DNA from: Isoetes taiwanensis
Taxonomy: Eukaryota > Streptophyta > Lycopodiopsida > Isoetales > Isoetaceae
DNA: 64,000 nt
Assembly: GCA_021234155.1 (NCBI GenBank)
Contig: JAJEKV010000001.1
Coordinates: forward strand, 23,361,189-23,425,188
Direction of reading: 5' to 3'
A program made the position numbers and the translations under genes. Below the pieces are notes generated by a model, which saw only the letters and a program-made list of their open reading frames with translations, was not told the origin of the DNA and did not search any database. Shown here piece after piece: positions 24,448 through 36,019 of this stretch; position 1 is the first letter of the stretch, and every line of letters starts with the position of its first letter.

Positions 24448-25600
24448 CACTAGTGACTGATGGAGCAATGTAAACAAGGACCACCTTATAAACTTCATGA
24501 TCGTGTACCCAGTGGGCAAAGTATTTTTGAAGACCGTGGAAACTAAAACTGATCAGGTGACAATAGATTGGATTTTTTAGAAAACAAAGGCTGTGATAGA
24601 GAGTTTTGGACCGAAGAGAATGTTTCAGGTTGTAATGGATAACGCGTCTAATTGTAAGTTAGGGGGTGAATTGTTGGAGTTCGAATTTTCAGAATTGCAC
24701 GCCACTAGCTAACAATGCCATTGCCTAAACTTGTTGCTCAAGGATTGGTTCTCACAGCACACTTGATTCAAAGATCCCATTCAAAAAGCGCGCCGTCTTG
24801 TGAAGTTCATCACAAAGAAGCCGGCAATTTATGCCATATACAAGTCATTGCGTCAGAAGGCCCTAGCACTCATGAATCCTGGCCAGACCCGTTTTGGTTC
24901 CGATTATATTTGTCGTGAAATAGTGCTTAGGTGTCGTGACCCGATTATCTCGACCTCCAATCATACAGACTTCTTTGAATGGGAGAGGAGGCAGAAAGGC
25001 AAACATACATCCAAACACCGGCAGTAAGCTACTGCCCTTCGAGAAATGCTTGGGCGGGAGACATTTTGGAAAGGCGTAAAGAATGTTGTGAGGTGTATGC
25101 AACCTGTTTGTCATGCCATCAAAACCCTTGATTCTTCGGAGGCAAGCACTGGTAAGGTCTGAAGATGTTGGCACTCAATTCAATCATTCTTAGAACGTGA
25201 TGGGCCCAAAATGCCAAGCGCGCAACACTGCTAAGGGACCTCATTGTACGATGGAAGAAGTCGTACAATGACCTTCATGGCGCCGCACATGCCTTAGACC
25301 TGCGCAACCATGATATGGACCAACATACAGATAAAGAAGTTATGGGTTCGTTAAAGAAGGTTGCAAAAATGTACTATCCTAACAGCTCGGACTACAAGCT
25401 TTTCATTGCCGAGTTAACAGAGTACCAAAATTTGAGTGGAAGGTGGGCAGATGAAGAGCTTCACTATTCATTTGAGAGTTATAAGAAGGAGCCCAATATG
25501 GAATCTTATGCATGGTGGCAAGCCCACGCACACGTTACTGATACATTACAATCCCTTGCAATGACTATCCTCTCCTTTCTAACAACCAAGCTTGGCTCAA
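24448..25600 (+). pseudogene. hAT-family transposase relic
   Basis: In pieces of the plus strand, the sequence reads as the DUF659 and later part of a plant hAT transposase. SDxWSNVNKDHLINFMIVYP and VFLKTVET occur near 24451-24530, QVVMDNASNCK near 24640, and VKFITKKPAIYAIYK and NPGQTRFGSDYI near 24797-24911. An acidic helical stretch at 25312-25500 is followed by WWQAHAHVTDTLQSLAMTIL near 25515-25575. The order matches known hAT transposases. In-frame stops (for example at 24460 and 24577) and frame changes between these blocks show it is dead. The conserved SSSGCERNWS motif expected after the last block is missing, because an A-rich tandem duplication begins there. No terminal inverted repeats were found. 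Confidence 0.75.
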
Positions 25601-25686
25601 AAAAAAAAAAAAAAAAAGTGCGTGAATATTTAAAACCTCTCTAACAACCAAGCTTGGCTAAAAAAAAAAAAAAGTGCGTAAATATC
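25579..25686. repeat. Tandem duplication of 62 bp with A-runs
   Basis: CTAACAACCAAGCTTGGCT followed by a long A-run and GTGCGT.AATAT occurs twice (from 25579 and from 25641). The A-run lengths differ, as expected for slippage. It truncates the hAT-like reading. Confidence 0.85.
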
Positions 25687-26043
25687 TTAGTTGAGGTTTC
25701 GAATATAGAAATATATTCCCCGCTATAGAGATTTTCGTCTCAAATACTTTGCCACTGCGATATTTTAGAACAGTTAACCTCTTCAATGAACTCGCTTTTA
25801 ACTATGCAACGAGTCTAATAGCAACCACAAATTATATAGTACCATATTCTCTGCTACATAGATTCATTATATGGTGGGTTTTATCTGAAAGTTTGCCACA
25901 GCAATCCTCCAGAGGTGTTTATCTTCTTCAGTAAACACAATTTTACTAAGCATTGAGTCTAACAACAACGATAAATAATCAAACGCATATATGTAGCATT
26001 TAGGAATTGAACTTCGATCGCCACATTTAGGTCAATATGAACA

Positions 26044-26393
26044 ATTTTTGGGTTGCCCCTAGGGGGGCAAACCCTTGTTTATGTGGGCTTTTGGCATATC
26101 CTAGGTATATCCTAGAATATCCCTAGGATATACTGGTGACTGCTAAAAACATGATGTTGGAGGTAAACTAGCGGTCGCCAGTGTTCTTGGGCGGTGTGGA
26201 AAGCGGGTAACCCGCAAGACGCGCCATAGCTAGGCTAGATCGCGATACACACCTTCCGAATTTCGGATGTTCCACGCTTGGCGGGAGGGCGGGGCGGAAG
26301 CTTCGGATTTGATGAATATGGCAGCACAAATTGCAAGAGCGGTCTTCTGAGCTGAGCAAGGCTACGATTTTCTTTTCTCTAACAGAGCAGTAG
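26044..26393 (+). repeat. Direct repeat, copy 1 (350 bp)
   Basis: This matches 31617-31966 over its whole length with scattered changes. It starts ATTTTTGGGTTGCCCC, a strong palindrome with GGGGCAAACCC, followed by several TATCCTAG words, and ends AACAGAGCAGTAG. Neither copy is followed by a primer site, so an LTR pair is unlikely. It may be a repeat family or a segmental duplication 5.57 kb apart. Confidence 0.85.
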
Positions 26394-28887
26394 TTGCTTG
26401 CATTTCTAGCTTATCTTTGATGCTCTGATTTCGGTTCCATTTCTGCATTTTTATTCACCGTTTAGAACACCGTTCCATGCCATGCGAAAATTTAAGGGCA
26501 AAGAACCAACGAAACAAATGGAGGAATTCTTAATTCCACCGCCTCGTTCCGCGGTTACGGCTGCCCACCAAACTTTCTTCCTTTGCATCCGAGGATTTGC
26601 AGTCCAGTTTGCATATGCTACCCTGGATATGCACCTAATTGCAGCCGAGTTGCGGGTTAGTGATGTTCTTTTGCATCTCACATTCAATTCTTTGTGCTAA
26701 ACTAGAAGTACTAACTGTGCATTCATTTTCTTGAATTGTTTCCTAAAGCATCCTACTCAAAGATCCTTCCATGAGATAAATGTGTCCTGCAACTAGTCTT
26801 CTTTAAACAATCACATTTTGAATCATACAGCAGGTGTCATAAAATAGCAAAGACTAGCAAGATAACCCCAATGATTACCTAGCGGCATGCTCCACATGTT
26901 TCAATGCTGGTGCATTAGAAAAAACTAGCTCACGTGGTTACATCTACATGCTTGAAGTTGGCGACGCGTTTATAGGTGGGGATCCATTTAACAAATTTTT
27001 TTCCAAGTAAAGCCTATGGATATCTCATGAGAAGAAGGCTGCCAATGCAAAAGTGGTATGACAAGGGAGGATCACGGGACTTGGACTTGACAAATAACAA
27101 TAAAGATTCCCAATTAGCGACAAATGGGCATGGAAACAGAAATTGCGAGGCCATGATGAAGAGGATCACCATAACAACAAAGTCGACAAGCTCTCCTTCT
27201 AAATCTGCTACTGGAAGACCATTTGTGGCATTTTTCAAGCGCGGCGTTCTTTGAATGTTCTTACGTTGGTCCATGTTCCATCTTTGCTTTGAAGGCTTTG
27301 GGCACAGTGGGCGTGGGTTGCATAAATGTGTAGTTATGGGAAAGAAATCATCCTCCACAACATCCAAGACAAACAGATGCAACATCTTCAATACCTGCAA
27401 TTTGTCTTACGGAGGATCACAAAGAAGAACATTTTGGCGATTTATTGGTGGATCCCGTGTGATCGTGTGATCGACATCAACCGCAATGCACTTCAAGTTG
27501 CCTAGATCCAATTCTTGGTAGTATGGATGCAAGTAAGGTTATGTTTTCTTTGTAGAATCCTCTAGAACCTTCTTAGGAGCATAACCCATAATTTAGAACT
27601 CTGCAAGATTGTCGGGCTTTCTCATTTATATGCTTTGCTTATCAATATTTTTACTTTTTGGATTCCTTACGAGGCCATAACAAGCATGACAAAGATGTTA
27701 ACTGAATGGATGTTCTAACTGCAGCAGTTGTGAATTTCATCCAATTTTGCATCTAATGAGAAAATGCATTTGTTGTTTCTTCATTATTACATTTGTTTCA
27801 TCGCCATCAGATACCCGGGCGAGATCAATTCGTTATCTTTGCTTTTCTTTTTTATGATCTCATATATATCTAATATACATGGACTTTCTTGTAGAATGGT
27901 GCATGTTTTAAATTCTTGTAAAATGATGCTTATGTATTTGACAGAGATGGAGAAGTCTAGCCAAGCTTTGCTCCCTTGTGCCTTCTAGATTCTCTCATTC
28001 AAGAAAAGGAATGCTCCGTCTTTGGCAATGAAGTCGGCTATGAAGCGTTGCAATTTTCTTTTGTATAGGTCAGCAAGATTGATTTTGGGCTATAGATTGA
28101 GGTTTTATGAGGTTTTATTTAGGATTAACTAGAAGTACTAACGTGCATTCATTTTCATTGCGGTTATTGAAGGATGGCGGTAAAATTTTTGCCTACACCA
28201 TTCGGGCCGGATTGCGATGAACAGTGCACATCCTCGGTCCTCTTTAAACAATCACATTTTAAATCCATAGCAAAGACTAGCGAGATAACCCCAATGATTA
28301 CCTAGCAAAGATGCTCCACATGTTTCAATGCCGGTGCATGCAACAAAGACTATGTCCGTGGGAACAATGGCTATGGTGTAATGGAAATTGGGGTCGGTGG
28401 CTTTGTTAATCGCTTTCTAGGAATAACACCAAGATGGCTGAAACAGACTCATTTGACAAGAGCCCCATTTGCAGAGGCAAGCATCGTCCCTATATTGACT
28501 ACTTCTAACAAGGAAATTCTAAGGAACCGGGTGTCTTTGGCATTATTCATTTTCCATGTCTTATGAGTATTACAATGGTGTAAGACTTTCTAATTACCGC
28601 TATGCATTAGCTCGTGGCGGGGCAATCTTGGTTATCTTATGGTTCTTGTCCCTGAGATAGAGGTACATTTGAAGGCAAAATATGAGAAGATAGCCGCAGC
28701 TTTTCAGACAGATGACATAGGTATGCGAGTGCACTTGCATTAAGTTATATATCCGTTTTTTTCTATCTGGATCTTAGGAATTTTACTGTTTCATTTAGAT
28801 AACATTGGTTCACACTTGGGAAAGGGTTCTCGCCTTTGCATGTTGTTGGTATTTACTATGTTTTGAGTTCCTCATTTTAAAATTTAG
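26394..28887. other. Stretch without a recognised gene; contains a duplicated 250-bp segment
   Basis: Short frames only. A segment beginning ACTAGAAGTACTAAC and ending near a TCC/ACGTGG context occurs at about 26700-26950 and again at about 28128-28370. The copies share phrases such as GATAACCCCAATGATTACC and CTCCACATGTTTCAATGC. The two copies have drifted and have different indels. Confidence 0.6.
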
Positions 28888-29625
28888 GAAAGGGAAGGGG
28901 TAGAGGATCAGCATCCATAAAGCCCGATGCAGTAAAACCTTCTATTGCCAGAGGATGTGGAGGATTTGGTAAAGGCGGGCATGGTCTCTATGGTGCGCCT
29001 CAAACAACTCCTCCACACAAAGGAGAGAAGGTTAGTATGTAAGTTTTATGAGAATTCTGGAAAATGAATGTGGCTTACAATATATTTACCTCATCTATAG
29101 GAAATCCCAGAGGGCGCAGATAACTGTTTGGCAGGGTTGACATTCGTCATTAGTGGGACACTTGATAGGTACTTACATATTAACTAGAATGGAGCTTTAA
29201 TGCTGAATGCTTGTAATATATGGGGATCGTGAATGTTCGAGGCATGACACTGTATTCTACTTTTCCAGCCGTGAGAGGGAAGAGGCAGAAGATCTTATCA
29301 AAAGATATGGTGGTCGAAGTCACCTCTGCATCCAAGAAAAAACTGTTGCATTATATGTTACATACAATATTCTTTCTTGGATGTGAATAAATTGTAATGT
29401 CTCAAAACAGAGCTATCTCGCTTAAGGATGAGGATGTTGGAGGACAAAAATCTAAAAAGGCTCCACGAGCTTCAATCAAGAAATATTCCCCTTGTTTTAT
29501 CTCTTTTGAGAGACTTCTGAAAGGCGATTATTGCTTGGGATTGCAGGATACCATTTCTTAAAGAGGACAGTCTTTTGGATATGATTCGAGTATCTAGGCC
29601 CAAGTCAACAATAACAAAAAGAGTA
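28888..29625 (+). pseudogene. RFC1: RFC1 (replication factor C large subunit) BRCT-region fragment
   Basis: Exon-like blocks with introns still in place read as the Gly-rich linker and BRCT domain of plant RFC1, the large subunit of the clamp loader. Block 1 (28888-29030) ends PPHKGEK before a GT donor. Block 2 (29101-29168) reads EIPEGADNCLAGLTFVISGT. Block 3 (from 29269) reads REREEAEDLIKRYGGR. Block 4 (from 29411) reads KDEDVGGQKSKKA after an extra base near 29424. Block 5 (from 29546) reads IPFLKEDSLLDMIRVSRPK. Typical intron borders separate them. The frame is lost after GGR and within block 4, and no clamp-loader ATPase domain follows, so this is a dead fragment. Retained introns exclude retroposition and point to DNA-level copying, for example by a Helitron, whose 3' end lies 1.6 kb downstream. 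Confidence 0.82.
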
Positions 29626-29629
29626 GATT

Positions 29630-31165
29630 TAACACCAACTCGTAGTTTGCAAAGACATGATAGGTTTTTTCTTTTAAAAGGTAAGCGTGATGTGTATAGT
29701 AAAGATTGAGGCCAGAATTATCAGTGGTGTCGGAGGAATCCTAAGAAAGCACAGCAGATAAAAATATGTATAGATATGGGCCAATTCATTTTCTAAAAAG
29801 ACTGGTACGCTAGAAAGCACAATGGATTTAAAGCCCCTTAGACCTGGCAAGGGGAAAAAAAGGTTGAAACAGCCTAAAATATGCAAGATCCTTTCGTCCC
29901 TGGTCCCCCCCCTTCTCTATGTGCATACAGAATTCTCAGAACTTGTGACAGTGCAGACTTTTCTAGCCTAAATAGTGTCTAGCCTAAATAGTGTATCCGT
30001 GACCAAAAAGGACACAGTAATTTTTGTGTCTTATTTGCCTATTCTTGAGCTGAATAGGCTTTCAAGTAAGCATGGCATGGCTTTACCAGTATATTTCACT
30101 GTGTAGTGTTGCAATGGAGGGGAAATTTATGTAGCAGATTGTTTTTGCAGGTTTTAGATCTAGCCGAAAAGAAAAAGGGTATGAACTACATTTTGCATTT
30201 GCAGATCTGGTTGTGTATCTTAAATTTTCAGGTATGGCCCATTCCAAGAATGGAGAAACACTTAAAGAAACTCAAAAATTTGAGCTTTCAACGCTTGGGC
30301 GGCTTTGGTTTTTTTGTTGTTTGACTTTGGACAAAGTTGAAGCTCTGTTATTGATGACTATTATTGTCTTTTCAATAAGGATAGTTCAACATTTCTATAT
30401 TGTTTATTGTTTTGTCCCTTTTGGTGTGTGGAAAGAAGAATTAGTTTATTTACACTTGCCCTTTTGTTAGAGGCCATATATTTGTTGCCACTTTTGTGTT
30501 GTGATAATGACTCCCACCTTGTGCCTTAACCTTAAAGCAATAAAAAGAATCCATCCATGTTCGTTCTGCTGTTAGATTCATGCACTTGAGCTTGACATAT
30601 CCATTTCTTGTCACCATCCAAATTCTTGCACATTTTGATCCTTCTCCATTTATCTTTTAATTTATAACTTGGGGCATTGTATTGTCTTTGCAATCAATAG
30701 ATTGCACTTCCAAAGGTGATGCATAATTCTTCAATGGCTACCTGGTTAGAAGGTAGTGAACCTATCCCCAAATGATGTGCTCTCTGTGTCAAATCTATAT
30801 AGTAAATGATGTAGAATTAAGTTCAAAGTTTGAGGTGCCATCCCCAATACTGCAAAGTAAACCATGTAGGGTTAAATCAAGTACACGGTTATAAGACAAC
30901 ACTCATGATCTGACAAGCTACAAATGAAAGTTTGAACACAAAATGAAATAAACGGTCCAAATGTGCACAGACTATCGTCGTATTTCTCTACTTACATGAC
31001 ACTTTCACAAAAAGACATAGACAAAATTTATTTTCCCATTTTTACTAAAGACCGATAGCACCGGTCTCTGTCATTATGTGCAACTCAAAATAATTCAAGA
31101 AGATAATGATTGTCCTCATATAATCAACCTGAAGCCACTTTTAATACAATTTCAATATTTTTATG
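29630..31165. other. Stretch without a recognised gene
   Basis: A/T-rich sequence with only short frames. If the RFC1 fragment was carried by the Helitron that ends at 31204, this is the rest of its cargo. An alternative, shorter element would start at the TCTATATAGTAAATG at 30793. Confidence 0.4.
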
Positions 31166-31204
31166 CGCGACAAAAAGCCCAGCAACGCTGGGCACTTTTT
31201 CTAG
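31166..31204 (+). mobile_element. Helitron 3' terminus
   Basis: The hairpin GCCCAGC-AAC-GCTGGGC (31177-31193) is followed by ACTTTTT and CTAG, then T. It is the same hairpin as in the minus-strand Helitron ending at 18748, so the two belong to one family. The 5' end is not certain (see the entry for 29630-31165). Confidence 0.65.
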
Positions 31205-31616
31205 TGTATACATAATTGCATGTACCATAATTCCATATTGCACTTTGCAGTCTTGGGTGCTCTATATTTTATATATGTGTGCCCAACATTGGCAAATTTG
31301 GAGGGGCTTTCTTGGTCGTCCATGTTTGGACATCTATTCTGGCCTAGGTTGAAGATGTTGCATGATATGGTTCAAAGATATCAAGAAGATTCGGAGCTAT
31401 GAAGGAAGGTTTAGTCCAGTTGTAGCTAAAATCTCCTTTAGTGAAGATGCATTAAAGAAGTTTATTCACATGGATGGTATGTTAAAATAGTTTCTTGTCA
31501 TTTGGCTCCTCATCAAGTGGCTACTTTTGCACATAATTTACCGCATCATACTTTTGAAACTCGATTTTGCTACAACATAAAACACGGGTACCCTATTACT
31601 TTTGCCTTTTTCCTGT

Positions 31617-31966
31617 ATTTTTGGGTTGCCCCTAGGGGGGCAAACCCTTGTTTATGTGGGCTTTTGGCATATCCTAGGTATATCCTAGAATATCCCTAGG
31701 ATATGCTGGTGACTGCTCAAAACCTGATGTTGGAGGTAAACTGGCGGTCGCCAGTGTTCTTGGGCGGGTGGTGTGGAAACTGGATAACCGGCACTGCCAT
31801 AGCTAGATACCTAGATGCAGTACCTGCCTTCTGAATTTCGGATGTTCCCTGTTAACTGGGAGGGCAGACGGAAGCTCGGATTTGATGAATATGGCAGCAC
31901 AAATTGCAAGAGCGGTCTTCTGAGCTGAGCAAGGCTACGATTTTTTTTTCTCTAACAGAGCAGTAG
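31617..31966 (+). repeat. Direct repeat, copy 2 (350 bp)
   Basis: This is the second copy of 26044-26393 in the same orientation. It differs by several substitutions and small indels, mostly in the GGGCGG..TGTGGAAA part. After its end at GAGCAGTAG the flanks of the two copies differ completely. Confidence 0.85.
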
Positions 31967-32039
31967 CTAAAGCGGGCAGCGTAACCCTCAACCCTTTTTC
32001 AGAAGCTTCAAGAACATTTCTTTTCTTTTAAACAGGGGG

Positions 32040-32400
32040 TCGCGGAAGCATGGTACAGCCGCCAGAGCTGAGCAAATGCCTAAGCATTGGGGGCCCATCA
32101 AAGCAAGGTGATAGTTTCAACATCTACAGGGAAAGCAATTTATGGTTGTTATCACGGAAGTCGCAAAGAGTAGAAAACAGAACTCCAAGTTGCTGTTTGA
32201 TTGCGTCAATGAAATTCTTAATGAAAAGCCATGGTGTTGCAACAAGGTGGTTCCCCTTGTTGGACATTCTCAATTGTTGTGGTTGCCCTCTAGGAAACAG
32301 ATGATGGAAGAAGTTCTCAAGCAATTAAGTGACTGGAAGTCATCATCTGCTTTGTCTATAGAAGACCATACCATGATAGGCCAGGAAACTGCCAACTGAT
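32040..32400 (+). pseudogene. Possible DUF4378 (TRM/LONGIFOLIA-type) protein fragment
   Basis: The plus strand from 32142 is open for 85 codons, reading KLLFDCVNEILNEK, MMEEVLKQLSDWKSSSAL and IEDHTMIGQE. This resembles the C-terminal DUF4378 domain of plant TRM/LONGIFOLIA proteins (K.(I/L)FD.VNE.L, a later helix, then an acidic ED..(M/L)...E end). These proteins act in cortical microtubule organisation. Nothing upstream continues the domain in frame: the overlapping frame from 32050 is a different one. I regard it as a fragment. The match is from memory and moderate. Confidence 0.4.
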
Positions 32401-33575
32401 GTTAGGCATCAACTACAAACAAATATCTATGTATGATTGGCAATGTTCTTTTCTTGGAATTGATTAGATGTGATTTTTCAGCTGAGATATGCTAGCTGTG
32501 TAAAGAACTGCCATGCCAAATGGTTTTCTTCTTGCCCTGTCGACTGGGATGAACTGTCAGCCATTTTTGACAGGAGACAACATTTCTCAATTCCTATAAT
32601 TAAATTCATTCACTTTGCACTATTGCCAAAGTAATACATTCAAATTTGAATGGCTATTTATAATGGCTAACATTTCAACAAATGAATTAGATATTAATTT
32701 TGCTAGATTTATTTTTGTCATCTCTTAGAAGTTTACACATGAAAATGACTCCAATGCTCCATGGTCAATGTTTTAAAATAGCAATTTCGATTGATTGTAA
32801 GGACATAACTTTCAAGTATGATTTAAGCCACCTTAACCTCCGGCCATAGAGGGCAACCCTCCGTGCACAGCACCTTATTTATATTCTAACAAGTGAAGAA
32901 CAACCTATTTTATGGTCAATTGAAAATCTCAAATTTCTCAAAGTTACAAAGGATCACCCCAATTAAGACTAGGAGATAGCTAGTGAATGAGATAAAAGCT
33001 AATGGGCAAAAGTATGCTGATGGGGTACAAAAGCAAGCGTCCGGACAGATGCTGACAACACACTCATATAGCACCCTGTATGGCAGCTTGTTTAGGGTGT
33101 TATTGGTACTAGCACATGGTAATTAGAAAGCAATAGAAATATGTAACAGCTCCAATGAATGACAAGTGGAATACTATGATAGAATAGTAGGTGCAGGGCG
33201 TTGATCTAAGTGCTAGGGTCGTGTTTTTCTGTACCCCACCAGAATACTTTTGCCCTAATCTTGGATGGATGGGTTAGAAAATAGAGCTTTAACCAACTTA
33301 GAGATGGAACAGGTAAATTGATGGTATATACAACCTCTAAGTGTAAATTGATGGTATCTACAATTGTTTTGAGAACCCAATTTATCTCCTCATTGTAAAT
33401 TGAAGGTAAATGTCATTCCCAAAGAGCCTTCAACGAATGTGCATCTTTTCTCGTTTCCTTATTGTTTCCTTATGCATATGCAACATAAAACTTCATGTTT
33501 GAAATCTACATGTTGAATATGTATAATAGACAGATAGATACATATTATTTTAATGTCCATGTGGCCATTCTTATA
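32401..33575. other. Stretch without a recognised gene
   Basis: A/T-rich sequence with no frame over 60 codons. The part next to 33575 is downstream of the receptor kinase stop and would contain its 3' untranslated region and polyadenylation signals. Confidence 0.5.
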
Positions 33576-36017
33576 TTAGCGTGGAAAGAGTACTGACGTG
33601 GAGACGGATACTGCTTGAGAAGATGTAGAGATATGTGATCGAGACTCCAACAATGCCATAAACTTATCATTAACTGTATCCTGAATTTTGGGATAAAATT
33701 GAGGTGCAGTAATGAATTGTGGAATCTCGACACTGCCTTCCAACATTTGGACTACATAAGGCATTTGAGGCCGCAAAGAAGGTTCATTATTTATGCAAAG
33801 AGCTGCGGTTTTAATAATTCGTCTGGCTTCTTCCAAATTGAATGCTTCTCCAAGCCTACTATCAACAAGACTATGGATATGGTCATCCCCGCTAAGGTTC
33901 CAAATCTCATCCCCCTTTGGTTGAACAGGTCTAGCTCCCATAAGGATCTCTAGCAATACCACTCCATAGCTATAAATATCACTCTCCACACCTATGGCCT
34001 CACCTCTCACCAATTCAGGTGCAAGGTAACCAGGTGTACCACATATTGTAGTCATAAAAAGGTGATCATCAGCTCTATCTAGAAGTCTTGAAAGTCCGAA
34101 ATCTGAAACTTTTGGACAAAAATTGATGTCCAAAAGAATATTCTCAGGTTTCACATCCAGGTGGAGAATTCTCTCAAGGCATTCTTCATGCAAGTATGCC
34201 ATTCCTTTTGCTGACCCTATAGCTATATCCATTCTAGCCTTCCAGCTAAGTAAGGAGAAGTTTTTTCCAAGCAGCCAATGATCAAGGGATCCATTTGCCA
34301 TATACTCATATACCAGAGCTCTAGCCTTCTGGTTACTACAGAATCCTAACAATTGCACCAAATTGAAGTGGCGCACTCTGCTGAGTATCGATAACTCAGC
34401 ATAAAAGTCCTTTGCCTCCTGCACTAGTCCATTTAGTATCTTCACTGCAACAAAATTGCCATTTTGTAGTTGCCCCTTGTAAACTGTTCCAAATGCTCCA
34501 TTCCCAAGCTTCTCACTAAAACTATTTGTAATCTGTTCTAATTCCTTTAAAGAGAATCGTTTTAGAGCTGCTTCTGACAAATAATTGCTTACATTTCCGT
34601 CCTCTTCCTCCCCGTCTTCCCTCCCTCTCATCTTGAGATAGGCAACAACTAGAAAGCAAATTCCTGCAGTAACTATTACAGCAATAAGGATACCACTAAT
34701 AGGGCCCCTCTTAGATGTTGTCCTAGGAGCCTCGCATAGCTTGAAAGAAGCTGAATAGTTTTTACTTTCAGCTTTAAGGCTATATATCTCATCTACTAAA
34801 AAGCAATATCTGGTATTCCGATTATAAAAGGCTGCATTACAGGTAGGGTGATTGAGACAAGATTTGTAGCATGAATCTTCTCTAATGCCAGTTTGGTTTG
34901 GGCTGGAATATGCAGTGGCATAATAATCAATTCCAGTTTGATTAACCATCTTGCAGTGCCGAGACTCAAATTGACTGTATCCTGATGCAAATTGGCAACC
35001 TGCAGCTTGATTTGACTCATCAATGGGTTTGAAGTAGGTCACACTCAGAGGGCAACTACAGGTACCATTAATAAAACACACACCATATTGGCCACAATAA
35101 TTAGGCAAGTTACAGGGGCTAGTACCTTGGGAACTTGATGGTTGCAGTGATAATTTGGCAACTGTAAGAACCCCATCTCCTCCTAGAGTGACTGCAGCCT
35201 GGTATGTTGCATTCTTATTGTCTGGCCGGAATCCCCCCCACCCTGTGTAGATCATATATTTCTTATAATTCTTGCAAGATTTATAATTTTGACGATAATA
35301 TCCCGCATCGATGTTTCCTTTATCAGATCTCAGCTGAAGTACTGCAGAAGATGCATCACAACATAAAACAACAAAAGTAGTGACGCTCAAATGTGGCAAA
35401 ATCCATTTTTGATAGATATTCTGATGGAAGTAAAGGGCAGCTCCATTTTCCTCTGCTCTGAAATGGTAATCTCCATTTGCAATCTGCATGCCGTGTTGTA
35501 AAACTTGGCCGCATACAAGCGTGTTTGTTGGGTTGTTGAAACTGCTCCATACTGTGAGGTTGCTACTGGTGAGAAGAAGCAGGGCTCCGTATTCAGTAAG
35601 CCGCATTCGTTGTACTCCTTGATGAGATGTGTTAGTAGACCACACAATCCCATGTGTCTCATTTTTAAGTGCCAGATTCCCATCAGCTTCAAGTTGCAAC
35701 GTGGCATTGTAGCCTACTTCTGGGCCTGCTGCCCATATAACATCTGCTACGTCCTGTGCCTCTGTATCCCAGGCCACTATGGACAGATTGAATTTTTGGG
35801 TCTTTTTATCTTTCAGGAAACACAATCGGAAACCGATTGTTGCATCGTTTCTGCGTCCGCGCAAACCCGCCCAGTTAAGGTTCAACCCCCTGCTGGTCGA
35901 ATTTTGCGATTGGTAATCGTTGGTTGCATTCCATCCCAGTTCCACGCTGTAAAAGCTATAGGCAGCGGAGAAGAATATGAAAAGGAAGAAGCAGAAAGGA
36001 AAGAAAAAGATGCCCAT
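33576..36017 (-). CDS. G-type lectin S-receptor-like serine/threonine kinase
   Basis: An uninterrupted 813-residue frame with no intron, as is usual for the SD2-type G-lectin receptor kinases. A hydrophobic signal peptide (about 1-20) is followed by a bulb-lectin-like domain (about 45-165, with LQLEADGNLAL and IVWSTNTS), an EGF-like Cys cluster (302-323), a PAN-like Cys region (about 355-428), a membrane helix (about 439-460), a short acidic juxtamembrane stretch and a kinase domain (about 501-765). The kinase keeps LGNGAFGTVYKG (504-515), Lys526, Glu541, HLDVKPEN (619-626), DFG (639-641) and APE (666-668), so it should be active. The residue before the catalytic Asp is Leu, a non-RD type often seen in immune receptors. 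The product should sit in the plasma membrane and sense an unknown extracellular ligand. The start codon lies inside an 11-bp repeat at a transposon inversion breakpoint, so its promoter may be new. Confidence 0.93.
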   Translation of the reverse strand: MGIFFFPFCFFLFIFFSAAYSFYSVELGWNATNDYQSQNSTSRGLNLNWAGLRGRRNDATIGFRLCFLKDKKTQKFNLSIVAWDTEAQDVADVIWAAGPEVGYNATLQLEADGNLALKNETHGIVWSTNTSHQGVQRMRLTEYGALLLLTSSNLTVWSSFNNPTNTLVCGQVLQHGMQIANGDYHFRAEENGAALYFHQNIYQKWILPHLSVTTFVVLCCDASSAVLQLRSDKGNIDAGYYRQNYKSCKNYKKYMIYTGWGGFRPDNKNATYQAAVTLGGDGVLTVAKLSLQPSSSQGTSPCNLPNYCGQYGVCFINGTCSCPLSVTYFKPIDESNQAAGCQFASGYSQFESRHCKMVNQTGIDYYATAYSSPNQTGIREDSCYKSCLNHPTCNAAFYNRNTRYCFLVDEIYSLKAESKNYSASFKLCEAPRTTSKRGPISGILIAVIVTAGICFLVVAYLKMRGREDGEEEDGNVSNYLSEAALKRFSLKELEQITNSFSEKLGNGAFGTVYKGQLQNGNFVAVKILNGLVQEAKDFYAELSILSRVRHFNLVQLLGFCSNQKARALVYEYMANGSLDHWLLGKNFSLLSWKARMDIAIGSAKGMAYLHEECLERILHLDVKPENILLDINFCPKVSDFGLSRLLDRADDHLFMTTICGTPGYLAPELVRGEAIGVESDIYSYGVVLLEILMGARPVQPKGDEIWNLSGDDHIHSLVDSRLGEAFNLEEARRIIKTAALCINNEPSLRPQMPYVVQMLEGSVEIPQFITAPQFYPKIQDTVNDKFMALLESRSHISTSSQAVSVSTSVLFPR

Positions 36018-36019
36018 AG
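36009..36019. repeat. 11-bp inverted repeat at inversion breakpoint (left)
   Basis: GATGCCCATAG here is the exact reverse complement of CTATGGGCATC at 38068-38078. The pair marks the two ends of the segment whose transposase half is flipped. It contains the start codon of the receptor kinase on the minus strand. Confidence 0.75.

Noticed and set aside
26044-31966. The 350-bp direct repeats as an LTR pair of a 5.9-kb element
   Set aside because: No primer-binding site follows copy 1, no purine tract precedes copy 2, and no target duplication or TG...CA ends are visible.
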